A program made the position numbers and the translations under genes. Positions 36,474 to 45,758 of a stretch of 64,000 nt of DNA are shown here, in pieces. The stretch's first letter is position 1, and the number at the start of each line of letters is the position of its first letter. The notes below the pieces were generated by a model. The model was not told the origin of the DNA and made no database searches. It saw only the letters and a program-made list of their open reading frames with translations. The stretch is from M3007 sp035299505 (GTDB lineage: Bacteria; Bacteroidota; Bacteroidia; Chitinophagales; Saprospiraceae), in contig DATGWL010000028.1 of the NCBI GenBank assembly GCA_035299505.1, positions 4,101-68,100 of the forward strand, given 5' to 3'.

Positions 36474-38141
36474 TCAAATTCTGGAAAATTTCAAGTTTCT
36501 CACCCATTCATCACCCAGGATAAAACCGGAGGATGTAAATCGAATGACCACCCCGTCTTTACGAATTTTAAACACTGTTGGACTGATCTGCTCCAAAGGG
36601 TAGCGCATAAAAAATACAGGTTTGAGGACCATTGAATTACCCTTATTCTTTATCCGGACTTTTTTAGGGTAGAAACTCGTTTTATAGCGGCCAGCCCATT
36701 GTCGGGCGGGCACAGGTCTTTCATCAAGTTTTTCAAACCACCGGTTACACCTGAAATAATCGCCGCCTTCCCAGAAAAACCCGGCAACCTGTTTGTCAGG
36801 CGCAAGTTTGAAGGCCAAAACAAAACCTGTGGCCGGGTCAAAGAAAGTCACAAGAGTATCTGAACTTTTGTGTGCCGCATATACCACCGGAATTTCCTTG
36901 CCGGAGGTAGATTCATCCAGACGGACTTTCAGGGTATCTGCATCTACCCGGATTATTCTTATTTTGTTGTTGGATGCCAGGTATTTACCACACAAATTCG
37001 CTACCGGAATTCGTAAAGAATCCAATCGGGAAGATAAGTTTTTGGGCATGTTTGCAAAACTCAGGATATGATCTGAAATAGCATCTGCTATAGGGAATGG
37101 ACTGCTTTTCAGATTATTACTGGCTACCAGTATGTTAAGACCTTCCACAGGAAAACGCCTGGATTGGATCAAAAAACTGTTCCATCCACCTCCATGCTCC
37201 ACCGTTTTTTTGCCTTTATACTGTTTAACTAACAATCCCCGTCCATAATGCGTACGGGTATTATCGTTGAGCAGGTACATCAACTCCATTACAGAGAAAA
37301 ATTCCGGATTGCTTTTCACCAGGGTATTCCGGTCAAAATTGTTCTGCCACAACGCCAGATCCCGCAGGGTGCAATGGACCCCTGTGGCGCCAAGCATATT
37401 GTGGGTTTTGTTGTCTTTCCGGTATTTTTTTTTGCCCTCCTGAAATAGGTACGAAACGGTACCATCAGGCAACCCTTCAGATTCCAGCAAGCAGAAACGG
37501 GTATCTTTCATACCCAATGGGGTAAATATTTCCTTTTGCATAAAATCGGCTGTAGGCATCCCTGAAACGCGTTCGATAACTATGGATAAAAGCTGATATG
37601 CGGTGTTGTTGTAAGCAAAATCCGTCCCAGGTGCAAAAGCCAGTGTAGGCATTTTTCGGTAGAAGTTGAAAATGGCCTCGGGCTGTAATCGCTCATTTTT
37701 ATATTTCATGGCCAGATTCATCACGTCGATATGTCCGTGCAGGCCACTGGTATGACTGATTAAATGATTCAACGTAATTTCTGCACCAAAATCCGGCAAT
37801 TCCGGAATGTATTGATGCACTGGGTCAGTGAGCCGTAGTTTCCCTTGTTCCTGCAACAGTGCTACACATGCAGCGGTAAACTGTTTACTGACCGAGCCAA
37901 TATTGAAGATGGTATTTGAAGTGATGGGTTTGTTTAACTCCAGATTAGCCAGTCCGGTTTGGAATTCATACACGATATTGCCATGCTCCACAATGCACAC
38001 AGCAAAACCGGGAGCTTGTTTACCCAGGGAATAGGTTTTCAGCAAAGAATCAAGTGTTTGCCGGAATTTCCAGTCTACATTTTGAGCTAAAGATTCAGAA
38101 ATCGAAATCCAGAGAAAATACAAGACAAGAAGGATTCGCAT
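36474..38141 (-). CDS. beta-lactamase-fold serine hydrolase
   Basis: The 555-residue protein starts at the ATG at 38141 with a signal peptide (ILLVLYFLWISISESLAQ). It has the class C beta-lactamase/esterase motifs: nucleophile SVSK (NIGSVSKQFTAA), the YxN motif in FAYNNTAYQL, and EHGGGW near the third motif. The last about 170 residues form a beta-rich domain found in many family members. Such proteins act as D-amino-acid peptidases, esterases or PBP4*-like enzymes; the substrate is unknown. It is exported to the periplasm. A terminator separates it from gcvH upstream. Confidence 0.85.
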   Translation of the reverse strand: MRILLVLYFLWISISESLAQNVDWKFRQTLDSLLKTYSLGKQAPGFAVCIVEHGNIVYEFQTGLANLELNKPITSNTIFNIGSVSKQFTAACVALLQEQGKLRLTDPVHQYIPELPDFGAEITLNHLISHTSGLHGHIDVMNLAMKYKNERLQPEAIFNFYRKMPTLAFAPGTDFAYNNTAYQLLSIVIERVSGMPTADFMQKEIFTPLGMKDTRFCLLESEGLPDGTVSYLFQEGKKKYRKDNKTHNMLGATGVHCTLRDLALWQNNFDRNTLVKSNPEFFSVMELMYLLNDNTRTHYGRGLLVKQYKGKKTVEHGGGWNSFLIQSRRFPVEGLNILVASNNLKSSPFPIADAISDHILSFANMPKNLSSRLDSLRIPVANLCGKYLASNNKIRIIRVDADTLKVRLDESTSGKEIPVVYAAHKSSDTLVTFFDPATGFVLAFKLAPDKQVAGFFWEGGDYFRCNRWFEKLDERPVPARQWAGRYKTSFYPKKVRIKNKGNSMVLKPVFFMRYPLEQISPTVFKIRKDGVVIRFTSSGFILGDEWVRNLKFSRI

Positions 38142-38233
38142 GGGTATCAGGTTAAAACGATTTTGAAAAGTGAGATAGCCTGAATACACGCCGTTTTGCG
38201 GACCGTTCAATTTTGGGGATTTTTTTTCTAAAA

Positions 38234-38269
38234 AAAATGAGCCATCCCAAATTCGGGATGGCTCATTTT
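38234..38269 (-). terminator. perfect hairpin terminator after gcvH
   Basis: Arms of 15 nt (38234-38248 and 38255-38269) pair exactly with a 6-nt loop, and on the minus strand are followed by a run of T. The arm is AAAATGAGCCATCCC, nearly the same stem as in the hairpins at 10455 and 60518. Confidence 0.85.
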
Positions 38270-38292
38270 GATTGACAAATGGAACGTTCCAA

Positions 38293-38682
38293 TTATTTGC
38301 CTACATGCGTCTTATAAGCATCAGCGCTCATCAGGGCATCCAGGTCGGCCATATTAGCCACTTCAACCTTTACAATCCAGCCGTCGCCGTAAGGATCGCT
38401 GTTAACCAGAGAAGGATCACCGGAATCGCTCACTTTGCTGTTAAATTCCAGCACTTTGGCTGTTACAGGCATAAACAGATCAGAGGTTGTTTTAACCGCT
38501 TCCACGGTACCGAAGATGCCATTAGCACTTACCGTTTGACCAACGGTTTCCACTTCGATGTACACCAACTCGCCCAATTCGCCTTGTGCGAAGTCAGTGA
38601 TGCCTACATAGGCTACGTTACCACTTTCCACGCGGATCCATTCGTGGTCCTCAGTGTATTTGCAATTGGATGGAAAAGTCAT
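38293..38682 (-). CDS. gcvH: glycine cleavage system protein H
   Basis: The 129-residue protein matches GcvH along its length: HEWIRVESGNVAYVGITDFA, then GTVEAVKTTSDLFMPV with the lipoylated Lys64. The protein carries the aminomethyl group on its lipoyl arm between the P, T and L proteins of glycine cleavage. The other gcv genes are not in this window. A -7 box lies about 60 nt upstream and a terminator directly downstream, so it is probably monocistronic. Confidence 0.95.
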   Translation of the reverse strand: MTFPSNCKYTEDHEWIRVESGNVAYVGITDFAQGELGELVYIEVETVGQTVSANGIFGTVEAVKTTSDLFMPVTAKVLEFNSKVSDSGDPSLVNSDPYGDGWIVKVEVANMADLDALMSADAYKTHVGK

Positions 38683-38741
38683 TTTGTTTGAATAATGTGT
38701 GGTGAATAGGTAAGGTTGTCTGTGCTTCCGTAGAAGTTCGG

Positions 38742-38749
38742 CAAAAGTA
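38742..38749 (-). promoter_or_regulatory. -7 box (TACTTTTG) for gcvH
   Basis: TACTTTTG on the minus strand fits TAnnTTTG. A T-tract begins 21 nt further upstream and may serve as -33 box. The start codon is 60 nt downstream. Confidence 0.55.
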
Positions 38750-38921
38750 GTATTTAAGGGGAATGGCTGGAAAAAAAATTACCATAAAAACTGCACATGG
38801 ACGAACGACCGGCTTTTTAAGCGAAACGACTTGCTCTGAAAAGCAAAAGTACCCGTTCTTTGGGCGACCAACCGGAGGCCGTTTTAGCGCCCCGGCACCT
38901 TAAACCACATTCGTTTTTGCC

Positions 38922-40208
38922 ATGAAATATCAAGCGCTCAGCCCTGAGATGTTTAAAACCAACCGCAAGCGTTTTGCTGCGGAAATGAAACCCGGAACCG
39001 TAGCAATTTTTAATTCAAATGACCAGTTTCCGCGTTCCGGCGATCAATACCACAATTTTCGTCAAAACTCTGCCCTGTTTTGGTTGACTGGCATTGATCA
39101 GGAAGAAACCATGGTGCTGCTTTTCCCGGGATGCCCAAGGGAACAACACGAAGAAGTACTCATCATTCGCCGTACCAACGAGCATTTGGCTGTTTGGGAG
39201 GGACATAAATACACCAAGGAAGAAGCCCGCGCAGCCTCAGGCATTGATAAAGTGTATTTCCTGGACGAAGCTGAAAAGGAAATCAACGAATTGATTTTGC
39301 TCTCTGATGGCATTTACCTGAATTTGAATGAGAATGATCGTTTCCTATCTCCGGTAGAATACCGCGATCTGCGTTATGCACGCGAAATTCAGGCGCGTTA
39401 CCCTGCGCATACATTACACCGCGCCCAACCCATCCTGAAACGCCTGATGACAGTAAAAACCCAATGGGAAGTGGATGCCACACAACAGGCCATTGATATC
39501 ACGGAAAAGGCGTTCAAACGAGTACTGAAATTTGTGAAACCAGGCGTTTGGGAATATGAGGTTGAAGCCGAGATTATCCACGAATTTATCCGCAACCGCG
39601 CCACCGGACACGGCTATACTCCTATTATTGGATCTGGAAAAAATGCCTGTGTGTTGCATTACATTGAAAACAACCAGCAATGTATGGATGGCGATGTGCT
39701 GCTCATGGACTTTGGCTGCGAATATGCCAACTACAATGCAGACCTAACCCGCTCCATTCCGGTAAATGGCCGCTTTACCAAACGCCAGCGTGCCGTGTAC
39801 GATGCAGTGCTAAAGGTACTCAAGGGCGCCCGGGAAATGCTGGTTCCTGGCACCAAATTCCAGGAATATCACAAAGAAGTGGGTAAAATCATGGAAGGCG
39901 AACTTCTGGGATTGGGATTGATTTCTAAAGACGACATTGCCCGCCAGGATAAAGACTGGCCTGCCTATAAAAAGTACTTCATGCACGGCACCAGTCACCA
40001 CCTCGGGCTGGATGTACACGACTTGTTTTTCCGCTACGACACCTTCCGTGCCGGTAATATTTTCACTGTAGAACCTGGCATCTATATTCCGGAAGAAAAC
40101 CTGGGTATTCGTATCGAAAACGATGTACTCATCACAGAAACCGGCAACATTGATATGTTTAAAAACATCCCAATGGAAGCCGACGAAATCGAGGACTGGA
40201 TGAATTGA
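38922..40208 (+). CDS. pepP: Xaa-Pro aminopeptidase (aminopeptidase P)
   Basis: The 428-residue protein has the aminopeptidase P N-terminal domain (GDQYHNFRQNSALFWLTGID) and the pita-bread metallopeptidase domain. Metal ligands are visible: Asp in LLMDFGCEYANYNADLTR (about 263 and 274), His in HGTSHHLGLDVHD (near 358), and Glu in VEPGIYIPEE and IRIENDVLIT. It removes an N-terminal residue that precedes proline, using two metal ions. The protein appears cytoplasmic. A large repeat tract begins about 17 nt after the stop. Confidence 0.92.
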   Translation: MKYQALSPEMFKTNRKRFAAEMKPGTVAIFNSNDQFPRSGDQYHNFRQNSALFWLTGIDQEETMVLLFPGCPREQHEEVLIIRRTNEHLAVWEGHKYTKEEARAASGIDKVYFLDEAEKEINELILLSDGIYLNLNENDRFLSPVEYRDLRYAREIQARYPAHTLHRAQPILKRLMTVKTQWEVDATQQAIDITEKAFKRVLKFVKPGVWEYEVEAEIIHEFIRNRATGHGYTPIIGSGKNACVLHYIENNQQCMDGDVLLMDFGCEYANYNADLTRSIPVNGRFTKRQRAVYDAVLKVLKGAREMLVPGTKFQEYHKEVGKIMEGELLGLGLISKDDIARQDKDWPAYKKYFMHGTSHHLGLDVHDLFFRYDTFRAGNIFTVEPGIYIPEENLGIRIENDVLITETGNIDMFKNIPMEADEIEDWMN

Positions 40209-40224
40209 AGGCTCGAAGCTAATT

Positions 40225-40616
40225 TCCGAAGGCACTAAGACGCGTTGACACCAAGGCACGAAGACGCCAAGACACAAAGTAAGATGCGTTGACACAAAGG
40301 CGCGAAGGCACAAAGGCGCGAAGACACAATGTAAGATGCGTCGACACAAAGGCACGAAGACGCGAAGTAAGATGCGTCGACACAAAGGCACGAAGACACA
40401 ATGTAAGATGCGTCGACACAAAGGCGCGAAGACGCGAAGTAAGATGCGTCGACACAAAGGCACGAAGACACAAAGGCGCGAAGGATTGATAGCCGGGCCT
40501 TCAGCCTGGTAAAATAAAAAGAGGTTATTTGACTGACGTCAAATAACCTCTTTGCGTCTTTGCGCCTTCGCGCCTTTGTGTCTTCGCGCCTTGGTGTCAA
40601 CGCGTCTTTGTGACTT
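40225..40616. repeat. 36-bp minisatellite within an inverted CGAAG-type repeat tract (family D)
   Basis: Units begin at 40279, 40331, 40367, 40403 and 40439. The last four are spaced exactly 36 nt apart and the first is expanded to 52 nt. Each starts GTAAGATGCGTCGACACAAA and ends in CGAAG-type motifs. The tract is flanked by further CGAAG units (from 40225 and to 40490). After a central hairpin, an inverted tract at 40551-40616 (TTTGCGCCTTCGCGCC type) matches it. The 36-bp period keeps several frames open, which gives spurious Arg/Lys/Asp-rich ORFs. This fills the 427-nt gap between pepP and the S9 peptidase gene; no gene is present. Confidence 0.85.
40518..40553. terminator. perfect 16-bp hairpin between pepP and the S9 peptidase gene
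   Basis: Arms at 40518-40533 and 40538-40553 (AAAGAGGTTATTTGAC) pair exactly with a 4-nt loop; A- and T-runs flank the stem. It can end transcription of both convergent genes. Confidence 0.75.
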
Positions 40617-40635
40617 CGGAAATTCGCTTCGAGCC

Positions 40636-43536
40636 TTAATACCCTTGAAGGATACCTTTTTCCATGGGAGGCACCCCTCTTTTCATCCAGCTTGGCTCAG
40701 GACCATTCATAAGGTAATGATCGAAGAACTGCTGCATGCGCCGGTGAAAATCAATACGGTTTTGCAGTTTCACCGGCCAGTGTGGTTCATCGTTGTAGTT
40801 GAGCAGCCAGGCGGGTTTACCCAATCTGCGCAATCCTGTAAACAGCTCAATGCCCTGATACCAGGGCACCGCACCGTCTTTATCATTGTGCAGGATCAGG
40901 AGTGGCGTTTCCACCTTATCCAATGAGAATAAGGGTGAGTTTTCCAGAAATTGTTTGGGCTTATCCCAAAGCGTTCCGCCAATCCGGCTTTGCTGATGCT
41001 CATATTGGAACATACGCACCAATCCGGATTCCCAGCGAATGCCGCCGTAAGCGGAGGTCATATTTGCCACCGGCGCTCCAGCTTCCGCGCAGGCGAACAG
41101 ATTGGTTCGGGTAACCAGATATGCAGCCTGATAGCCACCCCAGGAATGGCCCTGCAGCGCTACCCGGGCGGGATCTACAAATCCCTTATCAATCAATGCC
41201 GTAACGCCACTCATGATGGCATTGTACGCCGATTCGCCCGGATATCCGGTCTGGTATGGAATATCCGGTGCAAAAATCAGATAACCCCTGCTGGCATAAA
41301 AAGTAAAGTTGATTTGTGAACGATGAAAATCCGGACTCCGGTGACGCAGCAAATCATCCGTCATCTTCTCATAGAAGTTGACAATCATTGGATATTGCTT
41401 TTTCGGATCGAAACCTTCAGGTTTCACCAACAATCCCTGCAGTTTTTCACCAGTTAAAGATGTCCACTCCACCATTTCCATTGTACCCCAGTTATATTCC
41501 GATTGTTGAGGGTTGACATTCGATACTTGTTTTTCTCCAACCGTTCCAGAGACATAAACCAGATTCGGGAAGGTTTTATAATTCTCCCGGGTGTACATAA
41601 ACACTTCCTCATACCTGGCCCTGATCAGGTTTTTGGTGTATGCATAACCTTCGGCCCATTCCTTTTTCAAGAACGGCACAAACATGGTAGTTTTTAAATT
41701 CAGCCACACATACCCTTCAGATTTGGTTACATCATTGAACTTGTGCAACAACATGGATTTTTCCGGGTTGATGCTGTATTCCTCCGGATCCAGTTTGAGG
41801 TAACGGAATGTGGTTTGGGTAGCTCTGCCATTGGTCAAACATACCGGCTTGGCTTTACCCGTTGGATCCAGGCGCCATATATCGTATTTATCGTATACCA
41901 ACAAAGCCTCGTCATTATCAAGCCAGCCAGCCATACCATGTTCATTAGGCAGGTCCGGCACATCATTTTCTTCATCGTAAAACGGCACTTTACGGTTGTC
42001 TGTCAAACGCGCAATGGTGGCTGTAGCGGCATTCCAGGCAAACCAGGCCGTGTCCTGATCGCTCCACCAGGCCACGAATTTTCCGGATGGCGACAAACGC
42101 GGGTTACAACGAAGGTTCCGGACGATGTTTTTGGTTTCTCCGGTTTCCAGATTCACACTGTAGAGATCCTTATTAGCGGTACCCACAGAGGTAATCAGGT
42201 TCAGGTACGGTTCCTCAGAAATGCCCAGCGCCACACTCAGATTGCGTTTTTCCTGAAAACGCAATTCCGGCAACTCTGGGGATCCCAACGGCACAAAACC
42301 GTTCTTTTTTACATGAAAAACCACCGGATAGGAGCGCTTTTTTTCATTTTCCAGGCGTATTTCCTCCTGCGTATACAGCCGTTTATCGTTCCAGCTCCAA
42401 ACTTCCACATCCACAATTTCCTCTTTCAGCAACATCGTATCGTTCAGGATGGGTGGAGGCGCCATACCGAAATAGAGTTTGGAGCCGTCTTCTGAAAATA
42501 CGGGGCGCGCATACTCACTTATGCCCCATTTACCCGGTATCCGATCCGTTTTGGGCAAAAACGCGCTTTGATCATCGGCAATGTATTTAGCTGAATCCAG
42601 TTTACTATCCCAAAAACCAAGCTTCCATGGACGAATCCGCGCTTTACTGGTATCAACATCTGCTAAAAACGAGGCCTGTCGACCATAATCGTCCAATGAC
42701 AGTTGCTGGAATTTGCCTTTCCCCCGATGCAAAGGCCTCAGGTTGAAGGGTTGTAGATCCAGCAAATAAACTCCGTTTTGGAGGGCATTGCGGTTAGCGG
42801 CAAAAGTGAGGGTATCGCCTTTACCCGTAGAGGTGAAAATCAGGCGGGGACCTTTTTTAGCAAATGCAAAGTCTTTGACGTAAGCAAAAGTATCCTGCTT
42901 TCCGGTTTGGAAATCGCGTACCAAGAGCCGGTAGCCATTATCCTTGTCTTCTTTTTTTGGTTTTTTACCTCCCTTGGCTTCCTTGGCAGGCTTGGGTGCG
43001 GTGGCCGTTTTGGTAGAATCCGGTGCGGTGGTTTTGACAGTATCCTTGGATGCAGGAGCCGGTTTTTCTGCCTTTTCTGTTTCAATTTGAAAAGCCATCC
43101 ACCCACTCCATTTTTCCGGCACTACAAAGGATTTCAGGCGGGCAATTTTCTCCAGTTTCTGTGTTTTCAGGTCGAGTATAGCCAGGGTATCCTTGGGCAA
43201 ATCTTCGTCTTTTACTTTTTTGCGGCGATGGGCTTTCAACGTATCAAGCGCCGGTTTGATGCGAAATATCAGCCATTTGGAGTCGTCAGAAAACTGAGGC
43301 TCACTGCTGCGCGAAAACACCTGGGTAGTACCCGTGGATGCGCTCCAGAGATGGATTTCTGAATCACCTTCCGTTACAGGCGTTTGCATCCAAACCACAA
43401 ACTGACCATTATTGGAAAGTTTAGGCTGTTCAATCTTGCGCCAACGATGCACGTCGGCATGATCCATTACTTTCTTGTTTTGGGCAAAAACAGGAAACGT
43501 CAATGCCAGAAAAAAGGCAAGGAAAGAGTGTTTCAT
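40636..43536 (-). CDS. S9 family prolyl oligopeptidase-like peptidase, exported
   Basis: The 966-residue protein has a signal peptide (SFLAFFLALTFPVFAQ) and a long beta-propeller region. A C-terminal alpha/beta hydrolase domain carries the triad: Ser in GHSWGGYQAAY (about 798), Asp in HNDKDGAVPW (near 887) and His in DEPHWP (near 917). Around residues 160-200 a low-complexity Lys/Pro/Ala/Thr insert (APKPAKEAKGGKKPKKEDKD) interrupts the propeller. Family members cut peptides in the periplasm or at the surface. The insert is unlike the rest of the protein and probably a flexible loop. Confidence 0.9.
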   Translation of the reverse strand: MKHSFLAFFLALTFPVFAQNKKVMDHADVHRWRKIEQPKLSNNGQFVVWMQTPVTEGDSEIHLWSASTGTTQVFSRSSEPQFSDDSKWLIFRIKPALDTLKAHRRKKVKDEDLPKDTLAILDLKTQKLEKIARLKSFVVPEKWSGWMAFQIETEKAEKPAPASKDTVKTTAPDSTKTATAPKPAKEAKGGKKPKKEDKDNGYRLLVRDFQTGKQDTFAYVKDFAFAKKGPRLIFTSTGKGDTLTFAANRNALQNGVYLLDLQPFNLRPLHRGKGKFQQLSLDDYGRQASFLADVDTSKARIRPWKLGFWDSKLDSAKYIADDQSAFLPKTDRIPGKWGISEYARPVFSEDGSKLYFGMAPPPILNDTMLLKEEIVDVEVWSWNDKRLYTQEEIRLENEKKRSYPVVFHVKKNGFVPLGSPELPELRFQEKRNLSVALGISEEPYLNLITSVGTANKDLYSVNLETGETKNIVRNLRCNPRLSPSGKFVAWWSDQDTAWFAWNAATATIARLTDNRKVPFYDEENDVPDLPNEHGMAGWLDNDEALLVYDKYDIWRLDPTGKAKPVCLTNGRATQTTFRYLKLDPEEYSINPEKSMLLHKFNDVTKSEGYVWLNLKTTMFVPFLKKEWAEGYAYTKNLIRARYEEVFMYTRENYKTFPNLVYVSGTVGEKQVSNVNPQQSEYNWGTMEMVEWTSLTGEKLQGLLVKPEGFDPKKQYPMIVNFYEKMTDDLLRHRSPDFHRSQINFTFYASRGYLIFAPDIPYQTGYPGESAYNAIMSGVTALIDKGFVDPARVALQGHSWGGYQAAYLVTRTNLFACAEAGAPVANMTSAYGGIRWESGLVRMFQYEHQQSRIGGTLWDKPKQFLENSPLFSLDKVETPLLILHNDKDGAVPWYQGIELFTGLRRLGKPAWLLNYNDEPHWPVKLQNRIDFHRRMQQFFDHYLMNGPEPSWMKRGVPPMEKGILQGY

Positions 43537-43576
43537 GGTGAAATAAAATAGATGAGAGAAAGCTATAATAACTTGC

Positions 43577-44425
43577 TTAACGAGTCATCTTCCAGCGCTT
43601 ATGACTCCAGAGCCATTGCCCGGGATATTCCCGAATATCAGTTTCCAGCCGCTGCGAATACGCCCGGGTAATAGACATTTCTGCCGCATTGGCGGGATCA
43701 GCACAAATTTCAGCAAACTCGATGTCGTAAAACCCTCTTCGGCTGGTACGGATAACCCTATAATACAGCACAGGCAATCCAAATTTGCGCCCCAGCACAT
43801 CTGCACCCGGCAGAGAAGCGGTGTCGCGCCCCAGAAAATCTACCCAGTGCGCACTCTTTCGACTACTGGGCGACTGATCTGAAAGCAAAATAAATACAGC
43901 AGGCTGGTTGCCTTCTGCCCGCTTTCGCATGGTTTTGAATACATCATCCATGGATACCATTTCCATACCTGTACGCGAGCGCGCACGATTGAGGTAGGCA
44001 TCCATTTTCTTATTGGTCAGTGGTTTATAGGCTGTAATGGTTGAACCGTGAAAATGAAGCGGCATACTCAGGCCAGAGTATTCCCAATTACACAAATGGC
44101 TTCCGGTGAGGATAATACTTTGCCCCCGGTCAAGGTATTGATTGACCAACTCCACATTCAAGCAAACGGCTCTTCGGTCAATTTCATCAGTTGGGGTGGA
44201 AAAAGACTTCAGTGTTTCCAGGGTAACATCTGTCAGGTTCCGGTATGCCTCTTTCATCAGGGCCTTAATTTCTTCCGATGTTTTCTCCGGAAAGGCACGT
44301 TGCAGGTTGTCGCGGATTACCCCTTTGCGGTAACCAATGACGCGATGGAGGAAAAATGCCATCACATCTGACAAAACATACAAGACGCGGAACGGCACAA
44401 GCCGGAACAGGTGTAACAGAAACAT
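43577..44425 (-). CDS. lysophospholipid acyltransferase family protein (LpxL/HtrB-like)
   Basis: The 282-residue protein starts at the ATG at 44425; the longer TTG-started frame would run through the hairpin upstream. The N-terminal hydrophobic helix (MFLLHLFRLVPFRVLYVLSD) is typical of Bacteroidota LpxL homologues. It is followed by GYRKGVIRDNLQRAFPEK and the HX4E catalytic motif (SHLCNWE, His110 and Glu115), then SDQSP. The enzyme adds a secondary acyl chain to lipid A precursor in the inner membrane. It is the next gene after mltA on the same strand. Confidence 0.88.
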   Translation of the reverse strand: MFLLHLFRLVPFRVLYVLSDVMAFFLHRVIGYRKGVIRDNLQRAFPEKTSEEIKALMKEAYRNLTDVTLETLKSFSTPTDEIDRRAVCLNVELVNQYLDRGQSIILTGSHLCNWEYSGLSMPLHFHGSTITAYKPLTNKKMDAYLNRARSRTGMEMVSMDDVFKTMRKRAEGNQPAVFILLSDQSPSSRKSAHWVDFLGRDTASLPGADVLGRKFGLPVLYYRVIRTSRRGFYDIEFAEICADPANAAEMSITRAYSQRLETDIREYPGQWLWSHKRWKMTR

Positions 44426-44441
44426 GGGTATGAACGACAAA

Positions 44442-44480
44442 AACTTTGCCCCTGAGATCAGTTGATTCAGGGGCAAAGTT
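44442..44480 (-). terminator. hairpin terminator after mltA
   Basis: Arms of 14 nt (44442-44455 and 44467-44480, AACTTTGCCCCTGA) pair exactly with an 11-nt loop. On the minus strand a T-run follows. It lies between the mltA stop and the acyltransferase start. Confidence 0.75.
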
Positions 44481-44512
44481 CGCAAAATATATACTTAACG
44501 CACGACGGCGCA

Positions 44513-45559
44513 TTACTGTTTGGGCAACAAAACCCACAATCGGCCAAGGCCATTGATTTTGCGGGCTTCCTGCAAACCTTTTTGACCTATTCCGCAGTAT
44601 AAATCCATTCGTTTGGTGTTCAGGATGGCGCCACCCCGGTCCTGTGCAAACAAAATACGGTAGGTATATCCTTTCAATTTGCCGGAGGCATCCAAATCGG
44701 GCAATTCAGCCAGTAATGTGGCGCCGAGCGGGATATAGCGCAGGTCGACAGCAATAGAATACCGGGCTGTCAATGGGAAAGTGCCACATCCGAGCACCTG
44801 ATTGTCTACTTCTACAAAAAATACATAAGAGCCACCGGCCCCTTTCACAGATTGGCCGAAACCGAAGTGTTTGCGTTCGCCATCGGGGAACTCAACCATA
44901 CAATTGCCCTGAAGCTGAGCGTTGCGCAACTCTTTTTTGGAACGCAGCCAGGCCAGTTCCAAACCTTTTCCGGCCAATGCTCCGGCTTCAATGGCAGCGG
45001 GATTAGGAATACCAGAACCAGGACTTTTCAGCATGGGCACTGAATATTCCGGTGTTTGCACCCTGCTGGCCTTGATTACGGGGGTATAATAGCCGGTCAT
45101 ACGTACCCGGTGATTTTTCAAATCGGTATTAACCTGATAGAAATCAAAAGTGGTCATCAGAACACTTGGATCCAGGAGGTTGACACCCTGGAGCAAATCC
45201 AGCGTGCGTTGCATTTCTGCTTTTTGAATACCGGATGCGCCACGGGCAGGCACGTCTTTTCGGCGGAGATAGTTGGCCTGCTCTACCATGGCCTCCAGCA
45301 TATCTGGCTCGAAGGTGAGGTAGGGCATGGTATCCGGCATGGCGTGGGTCAGCACTTTAGACGACACCTTGCGTTCGCCAAGCGGAGCGGGCATATCAGC
45401 TATCACAGCGGAGTTTCCTGGCGCTGGCATTTCAGGAACTGTGGCAAAAGCCTTTTCAGGGGTGTTTTTGCCGGACTTAATGCCCAGCCCCCAGATTGCT
45501 GCCATGCAGCAGATCAGGACGACAAAATCGGTAATAACGACACGTCGGGCTGAACGCAT
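44513..45559 (-). CDS. mltA: membrane-bound lytic murein transglycosylase A family protein
   Basis: The 348-residue protein starts at the ATG at 45559. It has one N-terminal transmembrane segment (VVITDFVVLICCMAAIWGLG) in place of the lipoprotein signal of the E. coli enzyme. The MltA domain (VRMTGYYTPVIKASR, then ELAWLRSKKELRNAQLQG) and the C-terminal 3D domain (ILFAQDRGGAI, RMDLYCGIG) are intact, with the catalytic Asp expected in the 3D domain. It cleaves glycan strands to 1,6-anhydromuropeptides. A -7 box lies upstream and a terminator downstream. Confidence 0.88.
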   Translation of the reverse strand: MRSARRVVITDFVVLICCMAAIWGLGIKSGKNTPEKAFATVPEMPAPGNSAVIADMPAPLGERKVSSKVLTHAMPDTMPYLTFEPDMLEAMVEQANYLRRKDVPARGASGIQKAEMQRTLDLLQGVNLLDPSVLMTTFDFYQVNTDLKNHRVRMTGYYTPVIKASRVQTPEYSVPMLKSPGSGIPNPAAIEAGALAGKGLELAWLRSKKELRNAQLQGNCMVEFPDGERKHFGFGQSVKGAGGSYVFFVEVDNQVLGCGTFPLTARYSIAVDLRYIPLGATLLAELPDLDASGKLKGYTYRILFAQDRGGAILNTKRMDLYCGIGQKGLQEARKINGLGRLWVLLPKQ

Positions 45560-45621
45560 AAGGGGGGAGGAGGGAGCGGTTGCGACCGGAAGGGTCAGCG
45601 CATTTACATTTTTCGTTTCCA

Positions 45622-45629
45622 CAAATGTA
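45622..45629 (-). promoter_or_regulatory. -7 box (TACATTTG) for mltA
   Basis: TACATTTG on the minus strand fits TAnnTTTG and lies 63 nt upstream of the mltA start. No -33 box is clear at the usual distance. Confidence 0.5.
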
Positions 45630-45758
45630 AAGTGTATGACGCAAGTGGAGGTAGTGAATGGGGGGAACAAAATCAACCCGCCTCCACAGGGGCATACCGT
45701 GGGCTGGAAAAAATTATGCCAAATTACAATTTGTTAACAAACATTAGGTTTTGAACAC

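Noticed and set aside
40279..40474. Regular 36-bp repeats that could suggest a CRISPR array
   Set aside because: The repeats touch each other without unique spacers and no cas gene is present, so this is a tandem minisatellite.
40235..40600. Open frames through the repeat tract (Arg/Thr/Lys-rich or Leu/Cys-rich proteins)
   Set aside because: They arise from the 36-bp period, occur in several frames on both strands and have no family match.
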